From: Bondarzewia mesenterica
Lineage: Eukaryota > Basidiomycota > Agaricomycetes > Russulales > Bondarzewiaceae
Direction of reading: 5' to 3'
DNA: 64,000 bases
Assembly: GCA_004802705.1 (NCBI GenBank)
Contig: SGPL01000025.1
Location: forward strand, 1-64,000
Shown here: in pieces, positions 10,290 through 22,548 of the stretch
Layout: every line of letters begins with the position of its first letter
Position numbering within the stretch: position 1 is the stretch's first letter
Program-made: the position numbers and the translations under genes
Notes under the pieces: generated by a model
What the model saw: only the letters and a program-made list of their open reading frames with translations
Database searches by the model: none
What the model was told of the DNA's origin: nothing

Positions 10290-13200
10290 CATCATCACCT
10301 CCTCCACCATTGCCTCTTCTCTTATCCTTTTAATTCATCCTCATCACCTATCTATTAACTCCATAATAATATTCAGATTTAAAGTCCCTCCTGTCGAAAA
10401 ACTAGATCTTCTTTAAAATTAATTGCCCTCTCTTGATGTTAATCCTGAGGGGCCTTCTCCCACTAGTATTATTACTGTTGAGGTCAAGCTCATCATTAAT
10501 GGCTTTAACAGATCCTCTCCAACATCAACTTCTCACTATTTGAAGTAAATTATCGCTCAATACAACTAATCTACCTCTCCATCTCTTCCTCTTCTTCAAA
10601 TAGCCCCTATCAATAATTACCTCTCCACTGACTATACTTTTATCTCTCTTCATCCTGACCTCATCATTATCCCTTAATCTAACATTTTGTAAAAAGTGCA
10701 CAAAGTTCTTGATAGAATTGATGGCCTCTGGACGAAGTGAAAGATTGCACCGAGATATGACTACACTCAGTGCATTTATTTCTAGGCTAACAATGCCACA
10801 GATATTACTCAGCTAAAGCTAAAGCTTGATGTCTATCTTTTCTCTAAGAACCTTTGGCCTCGTGCATCTCATATCGAGTTTAAGCTTTTTAGGGTCATAT
10901 ATGATCTCCTATCCACTGATGATATTCTATTTCTTTCTGTTAACCCCTACTATAGACCACTACATCTTTGATGCTTGTTACCCCCATTTTATTTAGCCCC
11001 TCTATAGTCTTGAAATAGCAGTGAGCTGTCATAAAATCTAAAGTGCTCAGTTCATCATCAATCAATATCTCAAGCATACTTACAGAAGTCTTAGATCGCC
11101 AGCTGAACAGAGATGAATGATGATGTCTACTGCGTTGTTCTCACTTTTTGAAGTGTTACCACTTGTTTCTTATCTGATGACTTTGGGGCTTTTTTTTTCT
11201 ATCCCCTTCCTCACCTCTTTCATTAACACCTCTTCACCTCTTCACCTCTATCTTGTCAATAAATAGGGCATTCCTACTAAGCCTGAGTTTTTCTTTTCTA
11301 ATAGATCTCAATCGGCTTTAACCTCTCATGAAATTTGAGAGCTTCATGCTCGCCTTGATGAGCTCTATAATAAAGGGGAGGCAATAGTACATTCATTCAA
11401 CCTCATCACCATTAGTCTTCACAAAAATATTAAAATAACTATGGACTTAGCTAACTGGATTATGCAGGGTCTTACAGCATTGGGCAGCACTATGACTGTA
11501 GATTTGCAGTTACAGTTATGCATCAATAACCTCAAAGATCTTAGGTTAGAGCACTGGAACCTCGATTGCCTAGTCCTCTTTGCTAAAAATAATGTCGACA
11601 TGCTCAACTTTCTCTAGTCACATAGATGCATCCTTGACTAAAATATTGCTGTAAAGCAAGCACTGATGAATGATGCTCAATCTGCCCTCGATGCAATAAG
11701 TAACATATAGCTTCTTAATATTTCTGCTGTGTCTTTAATTGGCCCTTTCATAACAGAAACCTCTCAGATTTTTCAGAACTCTATATCCTACAATCAGCAC
11801 TTACATGTCTCTGATAATATAGATACTGATCGAAGGTACACTTATTGCCACTTTAATCCTAAAACTGATGGATATGATAACAAAAATATGCAAATAGGTG
11901 ATGCTTCTCAAGTGCCTCACTGTCATTATTGTTCATTTCCTGTTTGTAAGCTAATTTTTACCTCAATAAAATGTTTGCTCTAGCTTATTCCTCTCTTAGT
12001 TATTTAGATATTATTGGCTAGAACTTAGACTGTGATGAATATTAGGACAATAGTTAGGCAAAGAGCTCATTGATGTCATAATCGTATCTCTCATTCTTGT
12101 TCAATTTTTTTAACTTCTTATTATTTTCCTCTTTTTCTCTGTATCATCTTTGTGCTCTCTTATCTCTTGCCCAGTGTTTTTACTTCTCAGCCTTTTTTAT
12201 TCCTTATTTATTAACTCAAATGGTCTTAGTAATATTATGAAGCAATTCACTATTGTGAATGTTATCTCGTCTTATCAACCATATTGTTAGGTATTGAGTG
12301 AAACTAAATCTCAATCCTCTGTGGCCTCTCATGTCACCATTCTTGGGTATAACATTTATGAATCTCTGAGCATTCCAGCAGGTCAATGCACTAGCAAATG
12401 AGGCATTATTATGGGCACCTGCCATGATTTGCATGCATAACATATTTCAATTCTAGACTTGCTGCAAGGACGACTCATCATTATTAACCTTGTTATCTCA
12501 ACACCTAATGGGCCTGCTTTCCCTTATCACTTCATTAAAATCTATACTCCATGGGTTCCTGATATTTCTAAACTCACATTCTCTTCCTTTTAGCCTTTTC
12601 TTTTTTTTATCTGTAATTCTGCACCTCACTCATGATCAATCATTGGTGACTTCAATTCGACTATTTCTTCTTATGAAACTACTACTAATAATTACAATCT
12701 CAGCCCTGCTCAGACTTGATACTTATCCTTTCTCCACTCAACTCATAGTATTGACCTTTGGGATATTGTCCCTAACTGCTATGCCTCTTATACCTTCATG
12801 CTTTAGAATAATATAGGCTAGTCTATAATTGACTATGCTATACATTCTTCTTATAGTATATTAAGTGGTAAAATCTCTGTATCTCCTTCGTTTATCAGTG
12901 TAACAGACCATAAGCCTATTATGGCCTCATTATTCCTCTCTTCTCTGACTCCTTCAATGTGTCTGGCTTATCTCTCACAATTTCTCACCCCCTTTCCTTC
13001 TTCATTTTACTTTTGGTATCCCAAATGACATATAAAGCATCAGCTTAAATTCTTTGCAGATAACATTAACTGACTCACATTGATCGCTTGTCTCACTGAT
13101 AACATTATTATTGATGATCTTTCATTTAATTATTGCTACTATGCTCTCACTTCAATTTTCAGCCACACTGCCTCTAACGCCTTTGAGGAGAATAGCCATC

Positions 13201-14421
13201 CCTGTATATCTACCTACTGCATTTTTAATCCCACTATTTATCTCCTCATCTGAGAATTTAAGCACATAGGTCATCTTATTTTTACTATTAAATGTGATGT
13301 CCATCATATTCAACAGCTGACCTCGTGAGCACCTTGGGTAATATTATACATTCACGCCCACTCTTCCCTTCTTGAACTAATTCCTGCAAATCACACTGAC
13401 TCTCTATCACTCATTATATTTCTTTCACAAACCTACAGATCTTTTTGCCACCTCTGATACTGAGAAGAGCACTGCAAGTGATAAAAGTGTGCCATTTAAT
13501 CTTTATGTGCTCATATCAATATTGTTCTTCTTTGTGACTCTACTAATAATCTATACTCATATTTGACCTCTTTTTCTCCTCCTTTTGCGCTGTCTGACCT
13601 ATCTGACCCTTTCAGATTTATATGCCATCCTAGTATTAAATCTGTGATACAAGCTTATTTCTCACAAATTTACCACTGTGAACCCCTCTCTCATGCTGAC
13701 AAGCCATGGATATTTACCCCTTCAATTATAGCTATCTAACAGTAAACCTCAGCAGATTTCTTTTTTTTTAACCAAAACTTATGTCTGTTTCTAACATGCA
13801 GACTATTTTATACAAAGGGAATTCTAGGCCTACACCTGACCCCGATGACTAGAAGAAATGATAAATTTGTTCATTACATGAACATTCTCTACAATTGATC
13901 CTTGACCTCATAAACTATGAAATTTTCTCATTGCACATTCCATCCTCAGTTAAGCCTTCAATCATCTCCACTATTTACAAGTAGAGACCAAAGCAGATCT
14001 TAGCTAATTATCACAGTGTTTGCTGTAGTAATTTACTTTTGAATACTCCCTTCACTTGGCTGAATCATCTGCTTGTCTTTTATATCTCATGTCTTCACAT
14101 TCTTCTAGAAGGACAGATAGCCACTCAAATTGGTGTCCAAGGCTGCGACCTCACTTCACTTTTTGCATAAGTTGAAGCTTAGTCTCAATGTGAACATGTA
14201 CTAATCTTTGCCCTTTATCGAGACAAATAAAAAGGGTTTGATCATCTTAATCCACAGGGCTTTTACGACGCAGTTTACACATATAGGCTTTCACTGGCAC
14301 TTGTTATCCTTGATCGCTCTGCACAAACTGATGTCCTTTATTGCATCAAACTGTGTATGGTCTAACTGATAAATAGCTCATTTCTGGTGTTATCAAGCAG
14401 GGTGACCCACTATCTCCACTT
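10290..14421 (+). mobile_element. Decayed non-LTR (LINE-type) retrotransposon
   Basis: Long relic with no intact ORF. ORF1-like remains lie at about 10400-12000 and include a Cys/His cluster near 11850 (CHFNPK...CHYC). From 12220 an ORF2-like reading begins. The endonuclease domain shows GDFNSTISS at about 12645 and later SIIDYAI and VTDHKPIMA near 12830-12920, as in apurinic-endonuclease-like LINE nucleases. Reverse transcriptase traces are YRDK-KGFDHL near 14215 (motif A region) and GVIKQGDPLSPL at 14386-14421. Long stretches stay in one frame but are peppered with TAG, TGA and TAA where W, Q or R would fit, a transition-type decay. The RT is cut off right after PLSPL, where an unrelated repeat begins, so the 3' half is missing. 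Confidence 0.75.
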
Positions 14422-14535
14422 ATTAGGAGAGGGCTGCTGTATTGCACAGCATAAATAATTCCCATATCCTTTTTATTTAATTTCATTTTAATTTGCAACT
14501 TTATTTTAATATTCTATCAAACTCTTAAAATAAAT
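14422..14535 (+). repeat. Direct repeat, copy 1 (AT-shifted)
   Basis: About 114 bp matching 18521-18625 in the same orientation, including the shared blocks gcaactttatttt and atcagactcttaa-like ends. Differences are mostly T here for C there (for example gggctgctgtattgcac against gggccgctgcgttgcac). It interrupts the LINE reverse transcriptase at its left edge. Nature of the repeat unknown. Confidence 0.6.
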
Positions 14536-15343
14536 TAATATTGATGTTGATCTCTCATTTAATGAATGTAGTTCACTATTTCAGAATTTATATTCTGAAA
14601 CTCTCTATGGTACGAGACACTTAGTCATCACATATTTTTTACAATGACCTTAAGACCTTCAAATACAGTCCGTTTTTTTTATTCTTTTGGTAAAAATGCT
14701 CCTTTTCGTGAGTAGAAACTTTTCATTAGACAAATTTCCTCAAAAGCTAAAATTAAAGAAGTTGACATCTCCTGATTTCACCACATCATGTGAATACTAC
14801 TTAATATAAAAATAAATCACGTGATTTTACAAAAACCTCATTACCATAGCCCTTCTATTGGTCAAATTAGTGCACAAAGTGTCTCCAAAACACATTTGTG
14901 TAACATGTAACGCATCAAGCTGAACTTTTTGACCTAAAATTGAGCCTCTCATGTCCCCAACCCTGAGTGGTAAGTGTCTGTGTAACAGAAGAGCACATAC
15001 AGCAATTTGTCATTGTTGTGATCTCCATTTATCAAAAAACCAACTTTTTTTTTGGCCCTAGGGAACTGCAGGAGTTTGAAGACCCCTCAGGGGTTAGGGG
15101 TAAGGGTACTGAAGGGTAGAGGTGGGGGTATAACTTCAATGACCCTTCGACCCTCATACCCCCAGTCAAGGGTTGAAGGCTTGAAGTGATTATTATATAA
15201 TTAATAATATCTGATTTTGGACTGATTTCAAATCAAACTTTATCTCTTTGTGGATCTCGGTACTGGTTGACTTCTTATTCTCAAAGTTGATTCTCAAAAC
15301 TTTAAACATAACATCCATCAGCTTCTCGCAGTCTATTTTCATC
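14536..15343. other. Spacer with possible 5' terminus of the hAT element
   Basis: Mostly AT-rich and featureless. Near 15088 starts a G-rich block (caggggttaggggtaagg), followed by inverted C-rich matches (gaccctcataccccc) near 15150-15166. hAT elements often begin with CAGGG-type ends, so this may be the 5' end of the transposon whose transposase follows. The matching 3' end was not found. Confidence 0.35.
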
Positions 15344-17493
15344 ATGCCTTCTATCTCCGAAGCTTCTGCCCACCCAATACGTCGTACTAGTCGTCAATCA
15401 AAGCCAACTGAAAAGTGGAGAGCTGTTGATCCACCAACAGCAGCCTCAAACCCTATCAAGCGGCATCGTGTCCAGCTAACAACTGAGGTGTCAAAAATGT
15501 TGGCACTAAGTGCAACCTCTCATGCGACATCAAGCCAAGCCTCACTCTCAACTGCACAAACAAGCACTCTCGCACCATCATTACTATCATCTAATCATCA
15601 CGCGATGGTCCAAACTGAAGATGAGGAGATTGCGTTGCATGCCGGTGCAAGTGATAGATATTGATGAGGATGGAACAGAATCAGAGAGCACACTGAGCGA
15701 GAAGGCGGGGTCATCGGAGCCAGAAAATTTGGATGTCGAGCTCGGTGAGATCCTAGATTGCAATGAAAGAGATTGTCAGTTATTTATCTCACATTCATGC
15801 ATGCAGACCGGCTGGCAAAGCACTGGATATCACCCATCTACGCATTTTTTGAACCAAAGCCTATGATTGAATACATTGTAGGGCACCATTGCCATTCATT
15901 TAAGTGCCTCGGCAAGAGTTGTAAAAAGCGGATCCGACGTTATCTAGATAAAGCCGACGCGACATCCACAAGCAACATGTGCAAGCATGTTGCTTCTTGC
16001 TGGGGAAGTGCCGTCCTTGAAGACATAATGTCTTTCAAGATGGCAGATAATGCACGTGATTCTGTTGTCAAGACTCTGTGGACAGGAACTATTACAGAGG
16101 CGTTCGAGCAGAAAGGGAAGGGGAAAGTTACGTACTTGCACAGGCAGCACACAAAATCAGAGACGAGGTCAGTTTTCATCAAATATTCAATTTTACATGT
16201 ATTTGATATTGCAACGCAGGGCTAAAATTGTCCATTGGGTGTCGGTGAGCCTGCGACCATTTAACATTGTCAATGATCGAGGTTTTAATTGTCTCATGAA
16301 GACGGGGAGACCAGAACATTACATACCGTCACCTTCAACTGTCTCTCGAGATGTGCGACTCATCTTTGCAAATTGTCGTAAACAGATCTTGAAGATGCTG
16401 CAGGTGAGGAGATCAATGACTGCCAACATGTGAATAACATTTCAAGCTTACTGAACATCAGGAATATGAGGGCACGTTGAATTTCGCAACAGATGCTTGA
16501 AGTCTGCCCAATCATCGTGCATTTGTGGCCATAACAGTCCATCTCGAGCATGATGGCATCCCGATCTGCATCCTATTGGACATCATTGAGGTCATGAAAG
16601 TAAGCCTCACTGCACGATTCATTCAGAATGCTGCTTACCATTTTCATACATCAGTCACACTCTGGTGAAAATCTCGCTGAAGCATTTGTGGAGATCCTGC
16701 AGGACTTTGCCATCGAGGACAAGGTGAGTTGACATCCAATTTGATATCTGTGAATTTACTTACCTATATCATCTGGCAGATACTCAGTATCACCTGCGAC
16801 AACGCCTCGAACAATGAAACTATGGTTGCTGAGCTGAGCGCACTCCTTCTCAATTTTTCTGGCGAGGCAAATTGGACACGATGCTTCTTGCACATTGTCA
16901 ACCTGGTCACAAAGAGCCTGTTAAAACAGTTTGATGTGCCAAAAGGTAAGGCGCAGATTGATGATTCACTCACTGGCACTCGAAGGCTCCTCTAGGAGTT
17001 GGCCACGGAGTTGGAGTTGGAAGAGGTGGTGACTGAAGCTGAATTGGGTGCATTGCCGGGTAATGAGGACAACGACAACATAGAGGGCTTAGTGGATGAG
17101 ATGCAGCTGCTGTCGTAGCAAGAGCGCGAGGCACTGCGTGAAAGCATTGCACCTGTCCAGCTCATCCTGGTGAAGGTTAGTAAATTTGCTTCCAAGATTG
17201 AAACTCAACTAACTCCAATTTGAGCTCTGAAAACTCGCTTACAAGATCATTCATTCAACGACCAAGCTCCTGCCCAGCTGGTATGACCACCTCAACAAGC
17301 TCGGGCTCAAGCAGCGTCTCATGCCCAGGGACGTTGCCACATGCTGGAATTTGACATTCGACATGCTTCAGTTTGCCCTCGAGTATTGCAAGGCCCTCGA
17401 CGCAATCGCAGGAGACCGGGAGATGGATTTGCACTCCTTCGAGCTTTCGAAGGATGAGTGGAGGATTGCAGCACAGCTGCGTGATGTTCTAAA
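15344..17493 (+). pseudogene. hAT-family transposase, decayed and truncated
   Basis: Starts MPSISEASAHPIRRTSRQSK at 15344. It reads through several introns (for example after 15768, 16168 and 16401) to a BED-like finger (HSFKCLGKSC...CKHVASCW, about 15890-16000) and then the hAT catalytic core: VRLIFANCR, LNFATDA, HRAFVAITVHLEHDG, SITCDNASNNETMVAEL, NWTRCFLHIVNLVTKSLLK. Later come HSTTKLLPSWYDHL and DVATCWNLTFDMLQFA. Stops replace expected codons: TGA at 16497 (W expected in FATDAW), and TAG near 16993 and 17116. The C-terminal hAT dimerisation domain is absent; after 17493 the sequence passes into a minisatellite. A transposase of this type would cut and paste its own element, but this copy cannot make a full protein. 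Confidence 0.75.
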
Positions 17494-17559
17494 GGTGAGG
17501 ATTTTTATTTCAATATGTTGTAGCATGCGAATGCACACGCTGCCTCACGTGCTCGACAT

Positions 17560-18460
17560 CTATCGCCGGCACTGCATTTTGGATGCAGAAACATGTCAAC
17601 AGGTCACGAGCATGACACGCAGCATGAGCGCTGTGTGATTGTGCCACAAACACACCCTGCTCGACACGCAGCACCGGCACTGTGTGTTTGCGCTGCACAC
17701 AGGTTGCGAGCACGACACGCAGCATGAGCGCTGCATGTTTGCACCATGATCATGCCCATACAGGTCGCATGCTCATCACACAGGTTGCATGCTCGACACG
17801 CAGCACTGGCGCTGCATAATTGTGCTGCACATAGGTCGCGAGCATGACACGCAGCACAAGCACTGCGTGATTGCACCACAAACATGCCCTGCTCAACACG
17901 CAGCACCAGTGCTGCGTGATGGCACTGCACACAGGTCATGAGCATGACACGCAGCATGAGCGCTGCGTGTTTGCACTATGACCACGCCCTGCTCGACATG
18001 CAGCACTGGCGCTGCATGTTTGCACCGCACGCAGGTCACGAGCACGACACGCAGCACGAGCACTGCATGTTTGTGCCATGACCACGCCCCCACAGGTTGC
18101 ATGCTTGACATGCAGCACCAGCGCTGTGTGATTGCGCCACACACAGGTCACGAGCACGACACGCAGCATGAGCGCTGCATGTTTGCACCATGACCATGCC
18201 CACACAGGTCGCATGCTCACCACACAGGTCGCATGCTCGACATGCAGCACTGGCGCTGCATGATTGCACTGCACACAGGTCGTGAGCACAACATGCAGCA
18301 CGAGCCCTGCATGATTGTACCACGAACACGCCCTGCTTGACACGCAGCACCAGCGCTGCATGATTGCACCACGAACATGCCCACACACACCACTGTGTGT
18401 GGATGTATTCGCGTTCTGGGTCGCGAGCGCGACATGCAGCACTGGCACTGCGTGTTTGCA
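17560..18460. repeat. Minisatellite with ~50-bp units
   Basis: About 17 tandem, imperfect units of roughly 50 bp, each carrying gacacgcagca followed by a variant of gcgctgcatgtttgcacc and cacaggtcgcgagcac. Two unit variants alternate in places, giving a higher-order period of about 100 bp, and some units carry an 80-bp version. Long open frames on the minus strand rich in Cys and His are by-products of the repeat and are not called as genes. It adjoins the truncated end of the hAT relic. Confidence 0.85.
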
Positions 18461-18520
18461 CCAAAACCGTCCTCAACATTATCTCGATGCTTATGAGATG
18501 CTTTGCAACTCCCATACTTG

Positions 18521-18625
18521 TTAGGTGAGGGCCGCTGCGTTGCACGGCATAAAACGATTCCCGCCTCTTTTCAATTTTATTTAAATATGCAACTTTATTT
18601 TGATATTCCATCAGACTCTTAAATA
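18521..18625 (+). repeat. Direct repeat, copy 2 (GC-richer)
   Basis: Second copy of the repeat at 14422-14535, in the same orientation and preceded in both cases by ttagg. This copy keeps the CpG sites that are TpG or TpA in the other. The two copies bracket the hAT relic and the minisatellite, but homology does not extend past about 110 bp. Confidence 0.6.
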
Positions 18626-19039
18626 ATTAGCTAAGGTAGATATTATAAAGGTTTTTACTCAAAAATTATAGCAAATTATTTTTTGCATGAGATTTAGCAC
18701 TATATAGCTAGATCTTGCTATAAATATGTATATGTTGCAAAATAGATGTAGATAGTCATAGATTAAGCAAGATTGAGTAAGATAGAGCAATATCTGGCTT
18801 TATCACACTTAATGTTGCTCCCAACCAGCACCCCACAATAAAGAAAGGTGTGAGCAAATGAGAGATTTGGATGGAACCTACCAAATTAAGAGCATAAACT
18901 GTTGTCCAAAAATTGGTCGGAAAACTTAGTCGGCAATGTACAACAGAGCGGACAAAATTTATTTTTCAACATGACATACTGCCATAAACAGAAGAAAAAA
19001 CCTATAGTCTCATGAGGTCCAGGTCCGGGTCTGACTTAT
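18626..19039. other. AT-rich spacer, no gene seen
   Basis: Right edge of the AT-rich island. It contains short runs of agattgagtaagatagagcaa-type sequence, with no coding or RNA signature. Confidence 0.5.
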
Positions 19040-21569
19040 GGCCCTGTGCCGCTGGAGCTCTTCCATGGCCACCAGGGCATCCTACCGACTGAGTCATCCT
19101 CATCCTCGAACTTGATGATGACGGTCACTCTCCACACAGAGAACGTGCCAGGCAGTAACTCCTATACTGGTCTTCTTTGGCTCGATGATGAGAAACGCGT
19201 GGCAATACTCATTTTCTTCATCAGATTCGCGCCTGTCAGCATATTTTTGTTATCGACCGATCTGAGCGCCAGTGATGGTGATGGAACCCAGGTGGGTGCC
19301 ACTTCGCTACATGTCAGCAACGTCAACGCGCTAGCCATCGAGGTTGAAAGGGTGAATATAAACGCACACTTTCCTAGTATTCCAGCATCGGCGCTTGCAA
19401 TACGAAAAACTGTGTCTTGCATCCGTCAAAGTTCTTGCCATGCTTCGTCAGATAGCCTTCTTTGTATCCTTCGTGGGAGACTGGCTTGTACATCCCCTTG
19501 ATGATGTCAGAAGTCAGAAATGTGATGATCTTGTCGTTGTACTTGATGGGCAGCCTGATGAGCATCTGCAAATAATATTTCAGTACGGCCTACAAAATTG
19601 ATGGGTAACCCAAGGTAGGGATTCAGGATGGGAAGTCAGTACAAAGAGTGATGATGACACACTTTGCGTTGGTCAACCTTGGACGGGGCATGATCCCTCC
19701 ACAACTTTCCATCCGGCAAATTCGCAATTTTCTTCCCAATGTTCTTCCCTGCCCTCGCTCTCGCCCGCTGATCAAGTCCCAACACGTCGCTATACAACTT
19801 CTCGATCCAAGGTTCCTTTCCGTTCCCCGGATCCATGCTCACGATGAAGGACAGCACATCCTTGCCTCGGTTGTTGGGGCACATGGTCGAGTTCGTCACT
19901 TGTATTCTAGTTCTCGGGAGGTCATGAGGAAGGAGCGGGAGGGCGCGCAAGGCAGGGTGACCAGATTGAGGTGGGATGATAGAGGTGATGGTGGACGAGG
20001 TCGAATTGAAAGACATGTGCGGGTTGTACGAGTTGGCGGTGGGAGTCGTCGGGGTGTCTACGTGGTGGTTCTGCTCAATTGTGACAGCTTGAGAATAGCC
20101 TAGGGCCTGCATCTGTGCCTGCTGTTGTTGTCGTAGCAGAGAACTGGGTTTGCTGGTGATTGGTGTACTCGGGTGCATGAATGGAGGCAGTGTAAAATCC
20201 TCGGCTGCTGTGCCGCGTGCCTTGTCTGAAAAGATCGCTCAGCTCTTGCTCCAGTTCAACAGGGCTCGTGGAGATGGAGCTCTGTTCGTTGATTGAGTCG
20301 TCGATGCTGCCTTCCTCGTCATCCAAATCCAAATCTAAAAATTTACCTCCGTCTGACAGGTCCTTCCGCGCTAGCGGTTTGTCGGTATCGAGCTCTTGCG
20401 CGGCCACTGGATTATGGCTGGAGGGCGCGGGTGAGCTGGTTCGGCTATGGCTGTGTTCACGCCATCGAGGGCTGGTCAGCGGGGAGTCGGCCATGGTGGT
20501 GGTGTAGCGCTTTGCCTCGTCTGGGAGCGAAACACGGGAGCGCGCGAAAGCATGTGTGGACGCGTGTCCATGGGGAGAGAAAGATTGGATGTCGAGTGAT
20601 GAACGAACAGCATACTTTGGCCTGGATGCAAGGATTCTGGTATCGACTGAGCTGAGGGTCCACGCGAGTGCCCGATAGGCCTTGATGCATCGTTTGTGAC
20701 GTGGGATCTGGGAAATTGAATGGCCAGTTCATTCACTGAGAATCTAGAAGTGCTAGGTGGTTGAGAAGATGTCGGGGGGTGGGGATGACTAAAGGTTTAA
20801 ATGACTGGGAGATATCAGCATGCACAGAGTCTGATCGAGGTCGCGGATGAACGGGTTTTGAGATAGATGTAGATGCAGATGCTGTGACAGAGAGATCAGA
20901 TGGAGCTCCTGCCGCTGAGGTGGAATTGGGTGTCGAAGGAGAGTGGGAGACGATAACGATGTGATTTGGGCGGTCGCGCGACACGAGCTCGTCTCGATGG
21001 CCTGTCAAGAATAGTATACAGTTCAGAATCATAGAAAGTAAAGGCGGTGGAGGGAGACAGTGAAGTGCCCTGAAAAAATCAGGCGAAAACGGTTGTACCC
21101 GCTGCAAGCACAAAGCGACGTGGAGATGCACGAGCAGAAAGAGGATGGGAATCATGCCAAAGAAAAAATAGACGCACTCAGATCGTCTGATTGATATCGG
21201 ACGGGGTCCGCTCTGGGTTGGGACGAAGTCTGTGGGGCAGGTTTCTCACTCCAACGAAGACCGGAAGTAGACGAGGACACTCTGAGTGCATTTTCCCTGT
21301 CCCTGCTTGACTTGAGCATGACGTCTACGTCTACGTCCTCACCAAGTGCCTGCAGCTTTGCCCTGTACGCATCCCGCTCGGCTCTGACTCTCTCGAGACC
21401 TTTGTTGACGTGCGAGTAAGCGGTGCGGTGCTTTGCAATGTGTTTCCAGAGCTGAGCGTTTTGGGAGGAGAGAGTGTTGCACTCGGCGAGAATCGTGAGC
21501 GCTGCGATGGCAGGGTTGGACGAGTTGGCGTGAACGGACGAGAAGGCAACGCGACGGAGGTTGCTAGAG
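19040..21569 (-). pseudogene. Bem3-like Rho GTPase-activating protein, incomplete and broken
   Basis: On the minus strand the order is that of fungal Bem3 (PX-PH-RhoGAP, a Cdc42 regulator). First an exon after an acceptor at about 21570 with a coiled coil (AALTILAECNTLSSQNAQLW, LERVRAERDAYRAKL). Then a Ser/Pro-rich linker (DELVSRDRPNHIVIVSHSP). Then the PX domain (EPWIEKLYSDVLGLDQ, IANLPDGKLWRDHAPSKVDQ) and the start of the PH domain (KPVSHEGYKEGYLTKHGKNF, TQFFVLQAPMLEY, RSGTHLGSITITGAQIGR). Damage: a TAG stop where a second Tyr is expected after MLEY, a TAA stop after AQIGR, and frame breaks in a C run near 20775, near 20505 and near 20140. The RhoGAP domain is absent and so is a first coding exon. 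Introns are retained, so this is a DNA-level copy or remnant, not a processed one. Confidence 0.75.
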
Positions 21570-21600
21570 AAAGGGAGCTAAGTTGAAGTGTTGCTTTGAC

Positions 21601-21838
21601 TACCGGTGATCAAAAACACCGGTCAACCGGTGAAGAGACACCACGCACGAATGAAGGGAGGTCAGTTCGAAAGTCTAGTCTACTGTACTTACCATTTCGT
21701 AGTAACCCTAGTTCGATTTTTGTAGCCAACTCAGTTCGCGATTTGTAGTCCCCTAGTTTCCCGAATTCTGAAAGGGGGGGGTCAAAATGGCCCATGTGTC
21801 GTCTATAAGTAACGATTCCCTAATCGGGAATCGTAATT
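21601..21838 (+). repeat. ~230-bp dispersed repeat, copy A
   Basis: Shares with 24059-24276, in the same orientation, a start made of ACCGGT palindromes (taccggt...ccggtcaaccggt), a middle with several tttgtagtc-type motifs, and an end with a hairpin (aagtaacg, then gattccc...gggaatc, then gtaatt). No coding capacity. It lies just upstream of the first Bem3 exon. Probably a non-autonomous mobile element; family unknown. Confidence 0.55.
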
Positions 21839-22001
21839 TGGAGTAGGAAAGGGGGAGTCGTCATAGTCGGTCAACGAGTTTGGTTCACGAGGGTTCCTGG
21901 GAGCATCGCCAAATGTATGTCATTTTCGTGGGTATAAGCACGGACACAGTGCGAAGAAAGTCGCCCCTTTTGCCAACATGCATCGAAATTGTGTCTTTCG
22001 T

Positions 22002-22548
22002 TCACAGAATAGTTGCAACGCCCACAAGCGCGCCCATTACCAAAGCCAAACCGCTCAAAGCTCTACCTTCGCCGAACCCTACTCTGATCCCATCATTGGT
22101 CGAGCTAGATGCTGCAGCACTTGTGGCGCTGCTCGCAATGCTGGACAATGAGCTTCTAGCCGAAGAGAGGACCTGCGAGGCGGAAGAAGCGAGGGAGGAA
22201 TGCACGCTGGAGACCGACGATGCGCTGGATGAAGCTGCACTGAAGGCGGAAGAAGCGACCGATGCAGCGCTTCCAGCCGTGGGGATTGATGCGGAAGCCG
22301 ATGCCGAGGTCGTGGGTGCCGATGAGGATACACCCGACGTAGGAGGTGCACCTGTAGATGATGCGCCGGTTGCTGCAAAAAGTGAGAGGAATGATAAGCG
22401 GAGCTTAGAGGAGAACGTACCGGAGGCGCACTCAGTCTGTTGGAGCTGCAAGGCTGCTTGTTGATCCGCGGAGGTGCAATTGGATGTCAGGCATTGTTGG
22501 GCAGTGGATTGGAAAGCCTGAGAGGTGCAAACGCAGGACAAATCGGTG
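22002..22548 (-). pseudogene. CFEM-domain GPI-anchored cell-surface protein, 5' half missing
   Basis: The second half of a CFEM domain (an eight-Cys fold of fungal surface proteins, some binding heme or acting in adhesion) reads DLSCVCTSQAFQSTAQQC, then SNCTSADQQAALQLQQTEC. A 48-nt intron follows (donor gtacgt). Then comes a Ser/Ala-rich stalk of about 110 residues and a hydrophobic C-terminus (ALSGLALVMGALVGVATIL) typical of a GPI-attachment signal. The exon starts after an acceptor at about 22549. I could not find the signal peptide or the first three Cys of the domain in any frame upstream to 22920. An ambiguous base (22557) lies in the upstream intron. The 3' part is intact, so this is a 5'-truncated gene or a fragment. 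Confidence 0.6.

Noticed and set aside
17604..18611. Overlapping minus-strand frames rich in Cys, His and Arg, 60-190 codons
   Set aside because: They are translations of the 50-bp minisatellite in successive frames; the repeat unit, not a protein, explains the motifs.
14422..18625. The paired 110-bp direct repeats as LTRs of one retrotransposon
   Set aside because: They lack TG...CA ends and target duplications, and the DNA between them is a hAT transposase and a minisatellite, not gag/pol.
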